Origin: Lomentospora prolificans
Taxonomy: Eukaryota > Ascomycota > Sordariomycetes > Microascales > Microascaceae
Length of the DNA: 64,000 nucleotides
Direction: 5' to 3'
Assembly (NCBI GenBank): GCA_029532625.1
Contig: JARFXM010000011.1
Coordinates: 3,795,501 to 3,859,500 of the forward strand
The notes under the pieces are model-generated. The model searched no databases. It was not told the origin of the DNA and saw only the letters and a program-made list of their open reading frames with translations. A program made the position numbers and the translations under genes. Below, piece by piece: positions 1-12,830 of the stretch. Every line of letters begins with the position of its first letter. Within the stretch, counting starts at the first letter, position 1.

Positions 1-3000
1 CAAGACTCCAGGGCCAGTTCATGGCCAAGAAATATCGCAACCAGCACAGAGCATCCGGGTTGGGCAGCAGGCAGCCTGCCAACTCACACCAGAGCCTTTT
101 CACAAACAGCGCCTGTGGCAACCTTGTGCCTTTGCCGTGGCCAATAGAGAGCGCTTGCTGGTGCATGGAGACATCGCGTAGGCGAGCAGAAATGTTGTGC
201 AGGGGGTTGGGGAAGAGTCGAATGGGATTTGGAGCCTGGGACTGGTTGGATTCTGTAGGCGGTGATGAGCTGGCAAAGCCATAGCCGGCTGGACAACTCA
301 TCGCGCAAAATCCACAACAAAGGCGGAGGGGTTCACGGGGCTACATCATGGCCCCGTCAGTGACGGGCAGTATTCCTTGGAAATTTCACGAACTAGAGAA
401 AAGAAACGTTGATTCTTGGGACTGCTAGATCCGGGTCTTGGTTTTATCGCACCCAAGGCTGTGTGCCATGGTTGGGTGCGTCGCCTGTCAGCTTGATCGG
501 GCGATCTCGAACTCGGCCCTTGTTTCTTCTGTGAGAGGAACTCTTAAATCTTCGAAGGGGAAGGGGCAAGATCAGAAGAATTCACGCAATACATCTTTCA
601 AAAAGAACAGAAATGCGGCAAACGTTGGAGTGGTGGTCAATGGCCTGTAAAGAGGGTGTGAAGCCACGGCAACGCACCGCACCTTCACAGTAAAGTGACA
701 GGCATACGTGCAGCATCGGGAAGATTGATGGGGTTGGGGGCAGTTTGTTAAACGTAGTATCGAGCGAGCCGAAGGGTTGATTTCCTAATCTGGGTTGCCC
801 AACTTCGCCCGATATGTCTTTCGGGGTTCCTACTTGTGGGCTCCGAAAAGGTCTCGTCTGCATGGCGCTCGCTTTGATATTTTTTCCCACCAACTCTCGG
901 AGAGGCGGAGCCGACAACGTCGTTTTGAGGATTCTGCGATTCTTCGAGATCTGGAAGTCTATTTTGGTCACACCCAAAGTGGCCAAGTCATCGAATTTCG
1001 TTGACCGCTAGATGGGCTGTTTCGGGGCTGAAGACCTACTGGGAGCGAGATGACGCGTGGGATGGGTCGAGAAGCTGCCCCTCTCATATGTCGTGAGGAA
1101 GTCAAGGTAAGCCTGACGATCCCGACCTAGCATGCAGCTAGTGTAGCTGGCAATGATACTGGCCGATGTAGGCGACATCCATCGTTCCCATGAGAGCACA
1201 CGTCTGTGTTAGCATAATGCAAGGCGTTCTGTGTACGACACAAACTCCACTGTTGGGTTTCGGGTAATTCATCAGCCAGCGAAAGTATGAGCTGAAGCTT
1301 GGCCCTTCTGATCACATCACCCCCACTGTGTGTGCCACAAGGGAAATAGGTAATATTAATATCAATCGAGTATGTTCTCGCATACAACATTGTTGCGAGG
1401 GTTCATGAATTGCACAACGCCCTTGTGTCCTCCGTTGGCTGTTCACAAACTATTTATTATTGACATACCATGCCCCATAGCCAGCAATACCCGCCGGCAT
1501 ACCAGGACTCAGGAGAGTTCAACAGAGATAGCAGCGCCTGTAAATTAGCATCCTCGAGACCATCTGAATGTATTTTAGTGGATGCTTGGCTCAAAGCCGC
1601 GACGCTCGAATAAGGATCAAGGGCGCTTGATTCGATGGCGCTTGGGAGCGTCGCCTGCTCTCCGCCCTCCCGAACGTCTTTCTAGCCCTGTCCTTCAATT
1701 TAAATTGGGGGGCGAGACGGATTGGTGGAGGGTGCCGCTAAGCCCAATCCGGGTCAAAACCTCCACCGTCTTTCAGGGACCAGAGAACGTTGTGGAGTGC
1801 AGAGCAGAACGTGCATGTCCCAGATTTGACACAAATCCACCTCCCATTACCTCCAATTCAATCTCTCAGGGCAAGACGGTTGACCGATTGGGCGTACTCG
1901 AATGCCACTACTCCGAGCCAGCGTGTCGCCTGCGAGAAATAATACCGAAGATTCTGGGGGTCCCGCGCGTAACGGCGTCGCAGCAAACGTTCTTGTCCAG
2001 TGTGCTTGAGTGCGCAGACGCATGAGGTCAGACAAGTGTCCGGGAAGGCTCCTGTTCCTGTGCAAATGGGCTCTTGGGACAGAACTAGTCCCAATCCAGG
2101 ACCTGTCTGGGCTGGCACTTCAATCCAGGCCGGGACCTAAGCCTAAACCCATCAAAATTCCCCCTCTGTCTGCACCTGGGTCCTGCCTCCCGTCCATACA
2201 TCGACATTCGCTCCTGCTCCGTTTATGCCTGGCTATCAGAATGCCACCCACACCCACACCCACACCCACACTCGTCCCCGTACCTGTCCTGCTAATCTCT
2301 GTATGACCCTCCGCCAACTACCTGCAGACAGGTACAGGTGGGCATCCACACCGCACACTCCCAGATGTACTGCACTGTGTTGTGCCTGTATGACGGTATT
2401 ACATTTCAAGCGAGAAGCAACCTCCAGTGCCGGTTGTCTGAAGTACCCCGGCCAAGCTATCTTGGTGTGGCAGTGACCTCCCTTGGTCGCGAGCCAGAGG
2501 CCGGGAGAAGGATTCGCTTCTGTACTTGGGACTGAGAAGTACCTTCAACTACGCAGCTGTCTGCGGCGCGACGAATGTACCTGGAGCGCTCACTTTTGCT
2601 CCATGTAAGAAGTAGAGATGAGGAAGCTAAGCAGAACGGGGAAAAAGAAGGTAAAAAAGAAGCGTTGAAAAATATCCCGGCCTGAACGCCCAATATTAAT
2701 TCGTCGTGATGGTTCTCATACCCGATTCACCCCTGAATAATAACACAACTCATAATTCGACCAGGTCCCTCGTCCAATACCTCTCTCCTTTTCCCTCCCG
2801 TTGTCCTTGTCTTCTCTGTCTCGTCCCTTTCCAATTGTCGTCTTGCAATCGGCGCCTTTATTCCTTTTTATTTTTTTCTAACCAAAGCAGCGCAACCGCT
2901 GTTGCAATCGCAGCTTTCCTTCTGTTTCATCGACCATTATTACTACGCCTCATTTTTGTCGTCTCGACTAACCAGACCCCTGCTCATATCTCCTTCCGCT

Positions 3001-3472
3001 CGTGCCAGTCGTCAAGATCGCCTGGGCCATTTCTGATACCCTCGTCTCCAGTCGAGGCACTCGTTCATTTTTTTCTTCCCCCCATTCCTTTCGTTCTTTG
3101 GCCTCGTCAATCGGGTACTATTCGGGCGATCTGTCATCGCATCGAAGTTAGCTCTGTCTCTAGACGCATATTCCACGGCCATACGACGCGCGCCTTCGGC
3201 TTTCATTTCCAGTGAGCCCTCGCATTTCAAGCCCCCGACTTTGGTTGCTTTTTCCCGCCGACCGTCTAGCTAGTTAGGATTGTTCGTTTTTCTAACATTG
3301 TCTCAAGTCTTTTCTGAGACCTTCTCCGCCACAGTCCGGATCCCTTATTCTCATTTGACACTTGACCGCGCTTTCCCCCCCACCGACCTGTTTCTTCATC
3401 ATCAAAGCTTATAATATTCAACAATACTTGCGACCTGAACCCCGCGATCGCAACGACGAATACGGAGGCGAG
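1..3472. other. Non-coding region with the MSB1 leader
   Basis: I see no supportable gene in this stretch. Reading frames are short, overlap on both strands and have no recognisable domains. From about 2770 to 3472 the plus strand becomes strongly pyrimidine-rich, which is typical of the promoter and long 5' leader of a filamentous-fungal gene. It leads into the MSB1 start codon. A short CCCACA tract lies near 2244. Confidence 0.6.
2244..2271. repeat. CCCACA microsatellite
   Basis: About four and a half tandem copies of the hexamer CCCACA. Located upstream of the MSB1 leader. No function is evident. Confidence 0.8.
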
Positions 3473-6400
3473 ATGCCCGGTTTATTCTCGCGGTTCCGGA
3501 GCCGTGATGGCTCCAAAAAGTCGAAAAAGAATGGCAATCTCGACGATCTAGCAAACCAGCTCTCAGTTAAGAAGTGGGACGACGCGTCTACACGGAAATC
3601 TGTCGAGCCCGAAGAGATCCAAGAACTGATTAGGCGATGCACAGAGGAGCTCAAGAGCCGAGGTATGTCGACTATAGAGGCTGTGTCCAATCTCGGCATG
3701 ACCTGGATACTGCATTCGTTTGAATCTTTGCTTGCTGTATGATTGTTATGCTAATCCATATCTATAGCTCTCAACTTGCCATTCCTCCTTCTCCCTTTCC
3801 GACCAGCGTCCGATCCTAGCGCCGTCCGAACATTCATTCGCCATTTCTTCGACCAGAACATGCGAGGCGAGAGCCTCGCTCAAGAGCTCCGTATGACAGA
3901 GCCTATGGTAGGTTGTGATTGTTACTCTTGCCACTGCATCTTACCTCGTCAATTGACATGTCTGTAGGTTATTTCCGGAATCGTAAAATGGTGCTGGAGC
4001 AGACTACAGGGGGGTGTTGTCGGATGGGACGCTTATGAGCTGTTCAAGGTTGGAGAGCAAGGTTTGTGACCCTCCCGATAGCATCATTGACCTTGGCGGA
4101 TGATATTTGCGAAAAGAAACGATTGGCACCGTCCACGCGTCCCAGCAGCTAACCAGGTGGCCTATAGATTCCAACTTTGCCCGTGACTCCTTCAAGACCT
4201 TCATTCCCCTCAGTGTTGATAATGGCGCCAAATCCTGCATTATCTTTGACTTTTTCGATCTCATGTCAGCTATCGCTGCCCACGGCAAGTCGAACGGCTT
4301 CGGCGGACGAAAGTTATCTCGGCTAGCAGCATGGTGGACTTTTGAGCACAAGGATACCAGCAACGGGTTCGAAGGAGGCTACAAGGCCTGGATAAGGTAC
4401 GTTTTGCCCGGCGCGCCCAAAGCCAAGCCTAGGGCGGCTCGTGCCTGTGGTGCACGAGATCGCTCTGATGGTTGCTAATATTTCCACTACTTAGCGCCGC
4501 CGATGCGACGAGCCACTTATTCTTCGCCTACCTGCGGTCCCTCGCGCCGACCACTCCTCAAGCCGGCATCACTATGCTTCCAATGTCGCTGCAAAAGCTC
4601 CTTCAAGAGACCGAGTACCCACCTCAACGACCATCGCTCATGCAGACGACGACGAACAAGGTGCTCATGCACGTCGACACAGTTTCGCCCACCCCCTTTG
4701 CGCTCTTGCGTCGAGCCAACCACTTCCAATACCGCGAAGACGATAGGGGTCTCAGCGAGTACGCCGAGTATGAAGATCCTGTGCGCGCTCTGACTGAAGA
4801 ATGCAAGAGAGTTCTTAAGGCGATCTCATCGGCAAATCAGTCCCAGGTTTCTAGTTCCAAGCACTCTACTAGCTTGCGCGATGCTTCCTGGTCGAGGTTC
4901 GAGGACATTGGCTTCTCAAGCACGCTGGAGGAGGAGGATGAAGACGAGGATGGTTTCACTCATAAGCCTCCCGCTCTGAGGTCTACCCCGGCATCAGGTA
5001 ACGGATTGGGGCGGCCCACAACGCCGTCCTGGGCAGATTTCCTGTCGACCGGCTTCGTTGATGACGGTCCGGCAAGCCCGACGAATACCTTGCTCCCGCC
5101 CGACAAGGTTCTCCCGCCCATCGAAACTGCCATGCGCCAACGCAGCTCCCAGTCTCACCGACCCAGATTGGAGTCTGACCGCCATCTTGAGCCCGGCGAG
5201 CTAGCGAGCATCACGAAATTCGACTTGGATGACGCTTTCTGGTGGGTGTGGATGAGCAGTCTTGCCCCCGAAGAGACTCCCGAACGAAAGGCCGCATTCG
5301 GCCGATGCGCTGTAATAGAAACCAACATCCGATCGGCTAAGTGGTTGGTCATGGAGGAGATGGTGGTTGGTGCAGCCCCTGACCCCTTGGCCGGGGCTTA
5401 TATCGCGGAGAAGAAGAGGGGCTTCTTCAGTTGGACACGACGAGGAAAGGGTCTCAGCCGTAGGAAATCGACCGGAAAGCAGGCTCTTGACCGTGGGGAC
5501 AAGCACCTCAACCAGAGCCATCTAGGCCTAAGCAAGACGAGCATTGGCCCGGATCAGCATGCGCGCATCCAGGCTGCCGCTGCTCAGCTTCAAGCCAAGG
5601 AGAAGCAGTCGGCGCTGACGGCTGAGCGCCGAGGCAGAGCGGATGTTGAGGCCTCCCAAGAGAAGACGACCAGTATCATGACTTTGCAGCCGGCCATTCT
5701 TAGTGAAGCTTCTCAGGCCCTGAAGTGGGCTAGCAAGTACGACAAGGAGGCGACCCGAAACGCCTACCTCTCGGATCCCAATGCGGGTCGCGGAGTAGAA
5801 CGATCACCCTCGAGGCAGAATGGACACACCACCACCACAAACGGTGCGGTACTGGCCTCTCACCCCGCCCCCGTGGAGGCCCCCAAGTCCCCCGACACTG
5901 AGCCTCTATTTTCTGAAAAGGCGCTTGAGGCACCCTCCGATGTGCATCCCGCTGAGCGAGCCGGACCCAGCTCGCCAATCCCCCCGCCTAAGGATGTGAC
6001 TCCAACTCCGGCCCCAGCACCAGAACCGGTGGCCGACGGCAAGCCATCCCTTGAAAGCAGCAGCCCGGAGAGCAAGAAGCACAAAAAGCTCCAGAAGGAG
6101 AAGGCTGCCGCAACACCCGCCGCCCCCACTCCAGGCTTTAGGAAGCTCTTTGGAAGGAAGAACCGGTCCTCCAAGGTGCCGGATAATGCCGCAGCTGAGC
6201 TGAATGGCATGCTTGAGAGGGACCGTGCCGCTCCCTCGCCTACTCCGGCCGCCCTGCCAAATGTAACGGCCCCTGCCGCTGTCGTCGCCCCATCGCCCGC
6301 ACCCGTTCCTAAGCCGGTTGAGGCTCCCGTCGTAGCTCCTGCCGCCGCTCCCAAGCAGGCTGAGCCTGTCAAGCCGGTCGAGGCGCCCCGTCCAGAGCCC

Positions 6401-6942
6401 ACCTACGCTCCCTCTGTTAGCGAAGCGTCGGAGCCCAATGCCGAAGAGATGGCCGATGCCACGAAGGAGTTTTCCAGGTTCGACCAGGGTCCCCTTATGG
6501 AACAGCCGGCTTTCGTGCCCGACGATAGCGACTCGGATGATGCCGTCCCGCCCCCGATCGCACGTCACGCCCGCTCTCCCTCACCGGCGGCGGCTGCGCC
6601 AGCGCCTGACCCTTCGATTGAGGATTTGACCAAGGTTCAAGTCCCGCCTGCCATCGATCGATGGGCGCAGATCCGCAAGAATGCGGCTGAGCGTGCAGCC
6701 CAGCGAACGGCGGCACCCGCGCCTGCACCTGCACCCGCGAAGCATGAAGCTGAGGATGACACCAGCGGCGAAGAGAGTATGTTCTTTCCCATGCTTCATG
6801 AGACCGTATTAGGCCGTTACTAACAACTTGTGTAGCAATTGAATCCCGCGTCGCTCGCATCAAGGCTCGTGTTGCTGAGCTCACTGGCAATATGGAGGGT
6901 GTTAGTGGACCGGAGAGCCGACCTGCGCCTCGCCCTTACTAG
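3473..6942 (+). CDS. msb1: Msb1/Mug8-type morphogenesis protein (DUF1708, RhoGAP-like)
   Basis: Six exons: 3473-3662, 3768-3907, 3968-4061, 4168-4396, 4495-6776, 6836-6942, giving 1013 residues in an unbroken frame. The N-terminal half (about residues 60-460) matches the fungal Msb1/Mug8 domain, a RhoGAP-like fold, with segments such as SNFARDSFKTFIPLSVDNG. In yeasts, Msb1 proteins act at sites of polarised growth with Cdc42/Rho1 and formin signalling. The C-terminal half is low complexity, rich in Pro, Ala and Ser, with basic patches such as GFRKLFGRKNR, and is probably disordered. All introns have GT-AG ends; donors include GTATGT, GTTTGT and GTACGT. The start is the first ATG in frame after the pyrimidine-rich leader. 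A role in hyphal polarity is inferred from the family. Confidence 0.88.
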
Positions 6943-8268
6943 ATTTTAGGAGATTTGGACTTCTTCAAATGTTTTAATCTCACCAAGCCCTTCTCCAGCC
7001 AGCCGTCGTTGATTTTTTAATTTTTTTTTACTTCCCTTCTGTCCGGTCAGCCACCTTGCTTCCTCGTCTTCCGTGACCTCGTGGAAGGGTCGGCTCTAAT
7101 GGCGTATTTTCCTACGTTGATATCTTTGGCTTTCGTTTCTACCCCAAACTAAGATGATACCACTAGAAGAAAAGCTCGTGTTCTTCTCACAAATAACCCC
7201 GGTTTGCCCTATACTTTTTTTTTCTTTCCTCTCGTTCTCTTCCACTCTCATCTCTCTTGCGCCTTCTCTTCGCCACTGAGTCTAGGAGTCTAGGGCTCTA
7301 ACGGTGGTGGGCCCGAGTTAACTCATATCTGCGTATAGCCCTGCGACTGAACCCAGCCGGAACGGAGGTTAGGACGACGCGGACAAGGAGACTGCTCCCT
7401 TTTGTGTTTATCATTGACTGCAGACAATTTTCGGCGCTTGTGTCTGCTTTTAACTAGTTTTTGACTGTCTGTGCAACCATCTATTCTCTAATCCCTAACT
7501 TCAATATCAATGAATCTGCAACTGGACTGCGGCTGTTGAAATGCGGGCCACTCCGTCGACTGCCAAGTGAATATGTTTGCCGCGACGGTGGCACGGTGAC
7601 TTGTCTGTGATGCGACCTGCACCTTGGATATATATTTCTTTTTTATTTCTGTTCCTAGTGTTCAAGTTAAACTCTCCTCTGCTCGTTGCCTTCCATCTAA
7701 CAAGGGTAGGTAATGCGGAGGGACTTCAGACCGAGAATGCAGGGTCAGGGAATGAAAGACACTGAAGGTAGAGAGGCAAGAGAGGCCACCTCATATTAGA
7801 GCCAGCCTGGCGGAAGCAGGGAAGAAAACGAAGATGATGATTGGTTGTGTCCTCGGCACAGTGTGGTGTTTGCCAGCCGGAGGTACCGTACATGCAGCCT
7901 TGCGCCACCAGATGCAGATGCATTACCATGATTGGATCAATTGGTCAAGTGTCTCCGCGGAAGTCGCCAGGTACTTCGAACGTTGGACTATTATTAGGCA
8001 GCCGAATCGCCCCTTGTTCACTTTGACCAGGAAGCTGAAAATATAAATCGTCCGCCGCGTCAACGTTTCTGGCCAAGAATCTGCCCGACCCTCAAGTCTC
8101 TCGCTCGGACAACTTTCCCCATCTCGTTGCTTGTGTTTCATCCGCTTCTGACGAGATTACTTTGCCGTGCTTAAGCTAAAGCAAACCCGTGGCCTAATAG
8201 TAGTCTCGCGCTCGCTGATTTACACATCGCCACTCACTTCCATCTCGAGCGCTCACATATATATTCTC
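6943..8268. other. Intergenic region between MSB1 and the TDG-type glycosylase gene
   Basis: Holds the MSB1 3' UTR (T-rich around 7015-7030) and the promoter and leader of the downstream glycosylase gene. No coding frame with family features was seen. The last 100 bases before 8269 are CT-rich, as expected of a leader. Confidence 0.6.
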
Positions 8269-9237
8269 ATGACGACTTCACCCATCATGACGGCCTCAGC
8301 GGAAGTGGACATGGAGTCGAAGCCGGCCACCTTCTCTGGCCGACTCAACCTACAAGAATTCACCTTTAAAGATTCTCTGTCCGCCTCACCAGTCCGCCGC
8401 AGTCCCCGCCTCAACGCTTCCGGCTCCCAGGTTTCCCTAGCCGCCACTCCCGCGAGACCAACGCCCTCGCCCACCCCCAGCGCCAAGCGCAAAGCCACCG
8501 ACTCCGAATCCTCGCCAGGGTCGCCGTCCCCCACCAAAGGCATCAAGAGGAGCAAATCCAGAGGCCGGTCGTCCGGCTACGCGCCGCCCTCCACCTACGC
8601 GCACCTCAAGGGCCTCACGGACTCCATGGGGCCCGACCTCCTCGTCATGATGGTGGGGCTCAACCCGGGCGTGCGCACGGCCCAAACCGGCCACGCCTAC
8701 GCGCACCCGTCCAACCTCTTCTGGAAGCTCATGTACAGCAGCGGCATCACGACGCGGCTGTGTCGCCCCGACGAGGATCACGACATGCCGCGGCTCTTCC
8801 ACGTCGGCCTCACCAACATTGTGGCGCGGCCTAGCCGCAACGGCGCGGAGCTGAGCAAAGGAGAGATGGACGAGGGCGTGGCCATCCTGGAGGAGAAGGC
8901 GAGGCGGTGGAGGCCCGAGGCCATCTGCTTCGTCGGGAAGAGTATTTGGGAGAGCGTGTGGAGGGTCAGGCACGGCAGGGCCTTGTCGAAGAACGAGTTC
9001 AAGTACGGCTGGCAGGACGAGAGCGAGATCTTTGCGCCCGTTGACGGGGCCGAGGGGTGGAAGGGCGCGAGGGTGTTTGTGGCGTCGAGCACCAGTGGAT
9101 TGGCGGCTACGCTGTCGCCGGCGGAGAAGGAGAGGATTTGGAGGGAGCTGGGCGCTTGGGTTGAGGAGAGGAGGGCCGCGAGGGAGGCTGCGAAGAGGGA
9201 GGAGCGGGAAAATGTAAAGGACGAGGTGCAGGAATAG
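8269..9237 (+). CDS. G/T(U) mismatch-specific DNA glycosylase, TDG/MUG family
   Basis: Single-exon gene of 322 residues. Family-2 uracil/thymine-DNA glycosylases remove U or T mispaired with G, products of cytosine or 5-methylcytosine deamination, in nuclear base-excision repair. Motif A is VGLNPG at residues 129-134; Asn132 matches the catalytic Asn of MUG and TDG. It is followed by GHAYAHPSNLFWKLM, the usual GH...P.N.FW signature. Motif B is VASSTSGL at 271-278, in the place of the MUG minor-groove loop. The first 110 residues are Ser/Pro/basic and disordered, with KRK and KGIKRSKSR as likely nuclear signals. The last 30 residues are a charged helix. The open frame extends upstream of 8269 but contains no ATG, so 8269 is the start. 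Confidence 0.9.
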   Translation: MTTSPIMTASAEVDMESKPATFSGRLNLQEFTFKDSLSASPVRRSPRLNASGSQVSLAATPARPTPSPTPSAKRKATDSESSPGSPSPTKGIKRSKSRGRSSGYAPPSTYAHLKGLTDSMGPDLLVMMVGLNPGVRTAQTGHAYAHPSNLFWKLMYSSGITTRLCRPDEDHDMPRLFHVGLTNIVARPSRNGAELSKGEMDEGVAILEEKARRWRPEAICFVGKSIWESVWRVRHGRALSKNEFKYGWQDESEIFAPVDGAEGWKGARVFVASSTSGLAATLSPAEKERIWRELGAWVEERRAAREAAKREERENVKDEVQE

Positions 9238-9475
9238 GAAAAGAAAAAATGGGGTCGGGGATTGTTGTGTATCATATACGAGCATGTGTATTATTTATGG
9301 CCTTTTTCCCATACTGCATCAGCTAACTAGCACTAGCACCGGTTGCTTTAGTACTTTTAAGGAGTCTGACGATGGGAATTTCCCAAGGGTAAGGTTTTCC
9401 TTTTTTTTTCAATGACAATGAATCAAAATATCTATTTACACAAGGTCTCGAATCTAGAGACGACTACGCCGCCAT

Positions 9476-11967
9476 CTAGTCGGAGTCGTAGCTCACCATC
9501 CTAATGCCACCACCGCCGTCTTCATCAGACGCACCATCATACGTATCCAGCGTGCCAACGTAGCTATCGCTCAGAGGGTTTCGTGCAAGTTCCGGCCGCG
9601 AGCTGGTTCCCTCCACCGGCGCTGAAGCTGGAGGGTCGACAAGGCTCGCCGGCTCCAAGACCCGCAGCTGTGGACTGTGGGGTTTTGCTGGGCTTGGCGG
9701 GCCCGATTGAAGGTCTGCCTGTGGTCTGCTCCCTCGAACGGGGAGGTCCATCGTGCGAAACGGGGTTCCCGACAACGGGTCAGCATAAGTGTCCTGGGTG
9801 CTCGCTCGGATAGGAGCGTTTGCCCGGCTAGGCCCGGGCCTCGCGGGACGGCGGGGTGGGTCAGAGCCGCTTGGCGTGGCTTGGTGAGTAGCGGTAAAGG
9901 GGGCTACGCTCGGCCGCACCTGTGAAGCGAGCGACTTAGGCTCCGGGACCTCATCAAAGTCGATAAGCAGGCCCACGTCACCTGTTCCCGACCCGCCAGC
10001 CGCAGGCTCCTGCGCCGCGGCGTTGAGGTCTTCTTCACGCTCAATAGGCCTGTCTCCACCTTTGACGCCAGGGAACCCACACCGCGTCAGGATCCGGCTG
10101 ATGAGATTCGGGTAGCGCAGGTGGCCACTGACCTCGGTGCTGAGGTCGAGGTTTCGGATGCCCTTGACGTTCTGGATGGATTGGAGGCCGGCGACGCCGA
10201 GCTGGAGGCTGTGGGTGCGGTAGACGAAGCCGAGGATGTAGTCGTTGGAGGTGTAGACGTTGAAGATGTTTCCAGCCACGACGCTGCGGAGTTTCTGCCA
10301 GCGGGCGACGTCGGAGGGGACGGGCGCGCCGATGAGGACGACGGTTTCGATGAGGCCAAAGGCCTTGCGTTCTTCCAGGGTCCGGAGGCAGGTGTATATG
10401 GCGCGCGCGCCCAAAGAATAGCCTACCAAGGTGACTGGTCGCTCGCCTTGAACTTTGTTGATCAGGGCGTCCGCGAGGACTCGGCCGGCCTTCTCGGAAC
10501 GGTTTAAGGCTAGGTTGAAGGGGTTGTCGATGTTAGCCGCGACACTGAGGATGTAAGCCGGCCACAACGCCGCCCAGAGGGAGGCAAGGACGGTCCGACG
10601 GAGAATCTCGAGCTTGACCGTCTTCCAAGCGTAGCTAGAGACCATGCCCTCGAGGGCTTGACCCAGTGTTAGGAGCTTGTCCATCTCGTAGCGGAGGGCG
10701 AAGACTTCCGAGTCGTCTCCGAGACCGCTCCAGGGTTTGGTGATGTCGTCCTTGTCGGTTAGCCAGCCATTGATGCCGATAGTCACGCGGAGGCGTCGCG
10801 CCTGGTCCCCTTGGTCGCGCAGCGCTCTGGTGGTTTCCTGGAGAGGAATGAAGCGGAAATCTTCGACTTCTTTGGCGTAGTTGTCCATCATTCTCCCCTG
10901 GCACAGTTAGCGAGAGAGAGACGTTGGAGCGAATCCATGATCGTGCCACGTACAGTCATTTTAGCACCAAAAGCGCCAAAAAGTGTTCCGACCAAGGCCC
11001 CATTCATCCAAAAGATGCCCAAGAAACTGGCCACACCACCCAATCCAACACTACCCATCAGTCCTCCGATAGCGCCGGCAACTACCGGCGCAGCTAGACC
11101 TCCCGTAATCCCGATCACGGCTGCGCCGGCGACGGAGGCAAGCCCAACTTTCCAGAACCTGCTCGCCTGGCCCTCTTGCCTCCTCTTTTCTGCCTCAGCT
11201 TCGGCAGACAGGTGAGGTGTCTGGTCGGCCTGCGCGGAAGCGCTCAACAACGACTTTGCGATCTCGGTTTCCTCGTTTAAGAGTACTGCGATGGGTAACT
11301 TTAGGGACGACGTCAAGTAGAGAACAAATATCCGTGCATGCGCCAGGTAAGATCCTTTAGACAGAAGCAGGAGCAGCATGCAGCTCAACATGTCCCTTCG
11401 GTCATGGAAGGAGAGCGTCTCAAGCCGGGTCGGGACGGGCTTGTACATGGATTCCAAAGTGGCAATGTCAGAGCGCCGCCCAGAAGTAGTCTCACTCTCA
11501 CCATCAAAGGCAATCAGATCGTCACCGTAAAATGAAGGCTCTGGTTCGCTTTGGAGGCGTTGCAGACGCTTCTTGCGCTCTTCGAGAATCTTCGCGTCTT
11601 CCCTCTCGAGTACGATTTCTTTTAAATCTTTCATGAAATCGTGGGCCCACCGGTTCAGAAAAGCTACAGCCTCAGCCCGCAAGGCGAGGAGCTTCCGGCT
11701 CGGCAGCGTATTGGTATTGGAGCGGCGGGGCGGCCCCTGGTTTTGCGGGGCAAAGGGCTGAGATCCGGGCTCGCCGTCGTAGAGGGTGTCATTGTCGGAC
11801 CAGTCGTCGGTCTCAGTTAGGCTCGAGTCCTCATCGGAACCATCCTTGAGCTCCAACTGAGTTCGCATCTGAGTAATGATATCGTTGCTGAGCTGGTATA
11901 GAGCCTTGCGGCGGGCGGGGTTCAACACCACCACCAGCTGGCGCGGTTCCGTTGCTGAGGGTGGCAT
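9476..11967 (-). CDS. TMCO4-like DUF726 membrane protein with alpha/beta-hydrolase motif
   Basis: Two exons on the minus strand, 11967-10954 and 10897-9476, with a 56-bp intron (donor GTACGT, branch GCTAAC). The protein has 811 residues. Order: charged N-terminal region (1-270); Gly/Ala-rich membrane segments (about 273-338); then the DUF726 hydrolase-like domain with GYSLGARAI around Ser499, a GXSXG nucleophile-elbow motif. A disordered Pro/Ser-rich tail of about 200 residues follows. The family includes human TMCO4 and yeast Mil1 (YFL034W), linked to membrane trafficking and AP-1. Hydrolytic activity is not proven for the family. Splicing here restores the hydrophobic-to-DUF726 junction (AKMTGRMMDNY). 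It is divergent from SSB, sharing the 863-bp region 11968-12830. Confidence 0.87.
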
Positions 11968-12830
11968 GGCTCATGAGACAAGAGACAGATTCATGCCAAG
12001 GATGTGTTGTGAGTTGAATATCGCGGCGGTGGCATTGAGGTTAGGCGCCGAGAGGGATGGTAGGTTGCTGAGGGGCGTGAGGCTCAGAGAGGTAGTATTA
12101 ACATGGAAGGAATCAATCCCCTGTAGGAGAGCAGAACAAGAACACACGCTCGGCCGTAGCCAGCATCACTTAGGGAACGAAGGGTAACCAATTCTGATTA
12201 GAAGGGGCAATGCATCGGAATTTTAGGAGATACACGACGATTGCCCAAATATAGCCCGATGCCTGGCGTCAGCTCATTTAATCCGGTATCGATCCTGCTG
12301 AGCTCGCTCACCAAACCAGATCGTCCTCCCTCAGTATTACGCAGACAACCCGCACTATTCTTTCAGGACTATTACTGCTGGCTGCTACACATGTAAAAAT
12401 GCTGCCTAATATATCTGGAGCTGATATGTCGTGCTCCACTGCTCTCGCATGTGGGTTGATTACATAAGGGACGCAGGGTGCGTTCTCTGGTCCTGGCAAA
12501 CATGGGGCAAGGTTGTTAACGCCGAGAATATGAGGCACCACAAACCTACCTACTCACTGATTAGGTTTAGCGGCTTAATAGCAGGAAGTCAGATCTCTCA
12601 ACTGGGGCCCCACCCCCTCTGGCAAGGAAAAAAAAAAAAAAAAAAAAATTGGGGAAGTAAAAATTATTTCTTGCAACGCAGTTAAGGCCGGACCCTGGCC
12701 TTTTTAACCCTCCCTCAACAACAAATCTACTCCGCCGAACCTCCATTTCCCTTCCTCACCTTACTCCTCTTCTTTCCTCCATCACTTTTTCCCTCAATCA
12801 CCCTCTCTCAGGAGATCCTCATCCATCAAA
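11968..12830. promoter_or_regulatory. Divergent promoter region between the TMCO4-like gene and SSB
   Basis: Non-coding spacer between two divergent start codons. The SSB side, about 12715-12825, is a strongly CT-rich leader ending in ATCAAAATGGC, a good fungal start context. A 21-base A run lies at 12628-12648. No other specific site was recognised. Confidence 0.6.
12628..12648. repeat. Poly(A) run, 21 bases
   Basis: Uninterrupted A tract about 180 bp upstream of the SSB start. Poly(dA:dT) tracts commonly keep fungal promoters nucleosome-poor, which fits a strongly expressed gene. That role is inferred. Confidence 0.8.

Noticed and set aside
2709..3215. 168-codon frame upstream of MSB1
   Set aside because: Ser/Phe/Leu/Pro-rich composition simply reflects the pyrimidine-rich leader; no domain or splice support.
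5860..6568. Two long antisense frames over the MSB1 Pro/Ala-rich tail
   Set aside because: Shadows of GC-rich low-complexity coding sequence.
8167..8268. 34-codon basic, acid-free N-terminal extension of the glycosylase frame that looks like a mitochondrial presequence
   Set aside because: The upstream start is GTG and no in-frame ATG exists before 8269; non-ATG initiation is not supported.
8437..9285. 282-codon antisense frame over the glycosylase
   Set aside because: Antisense shadow of a GC-biased gene; Arg/Pro/Leu-rich without domain features.
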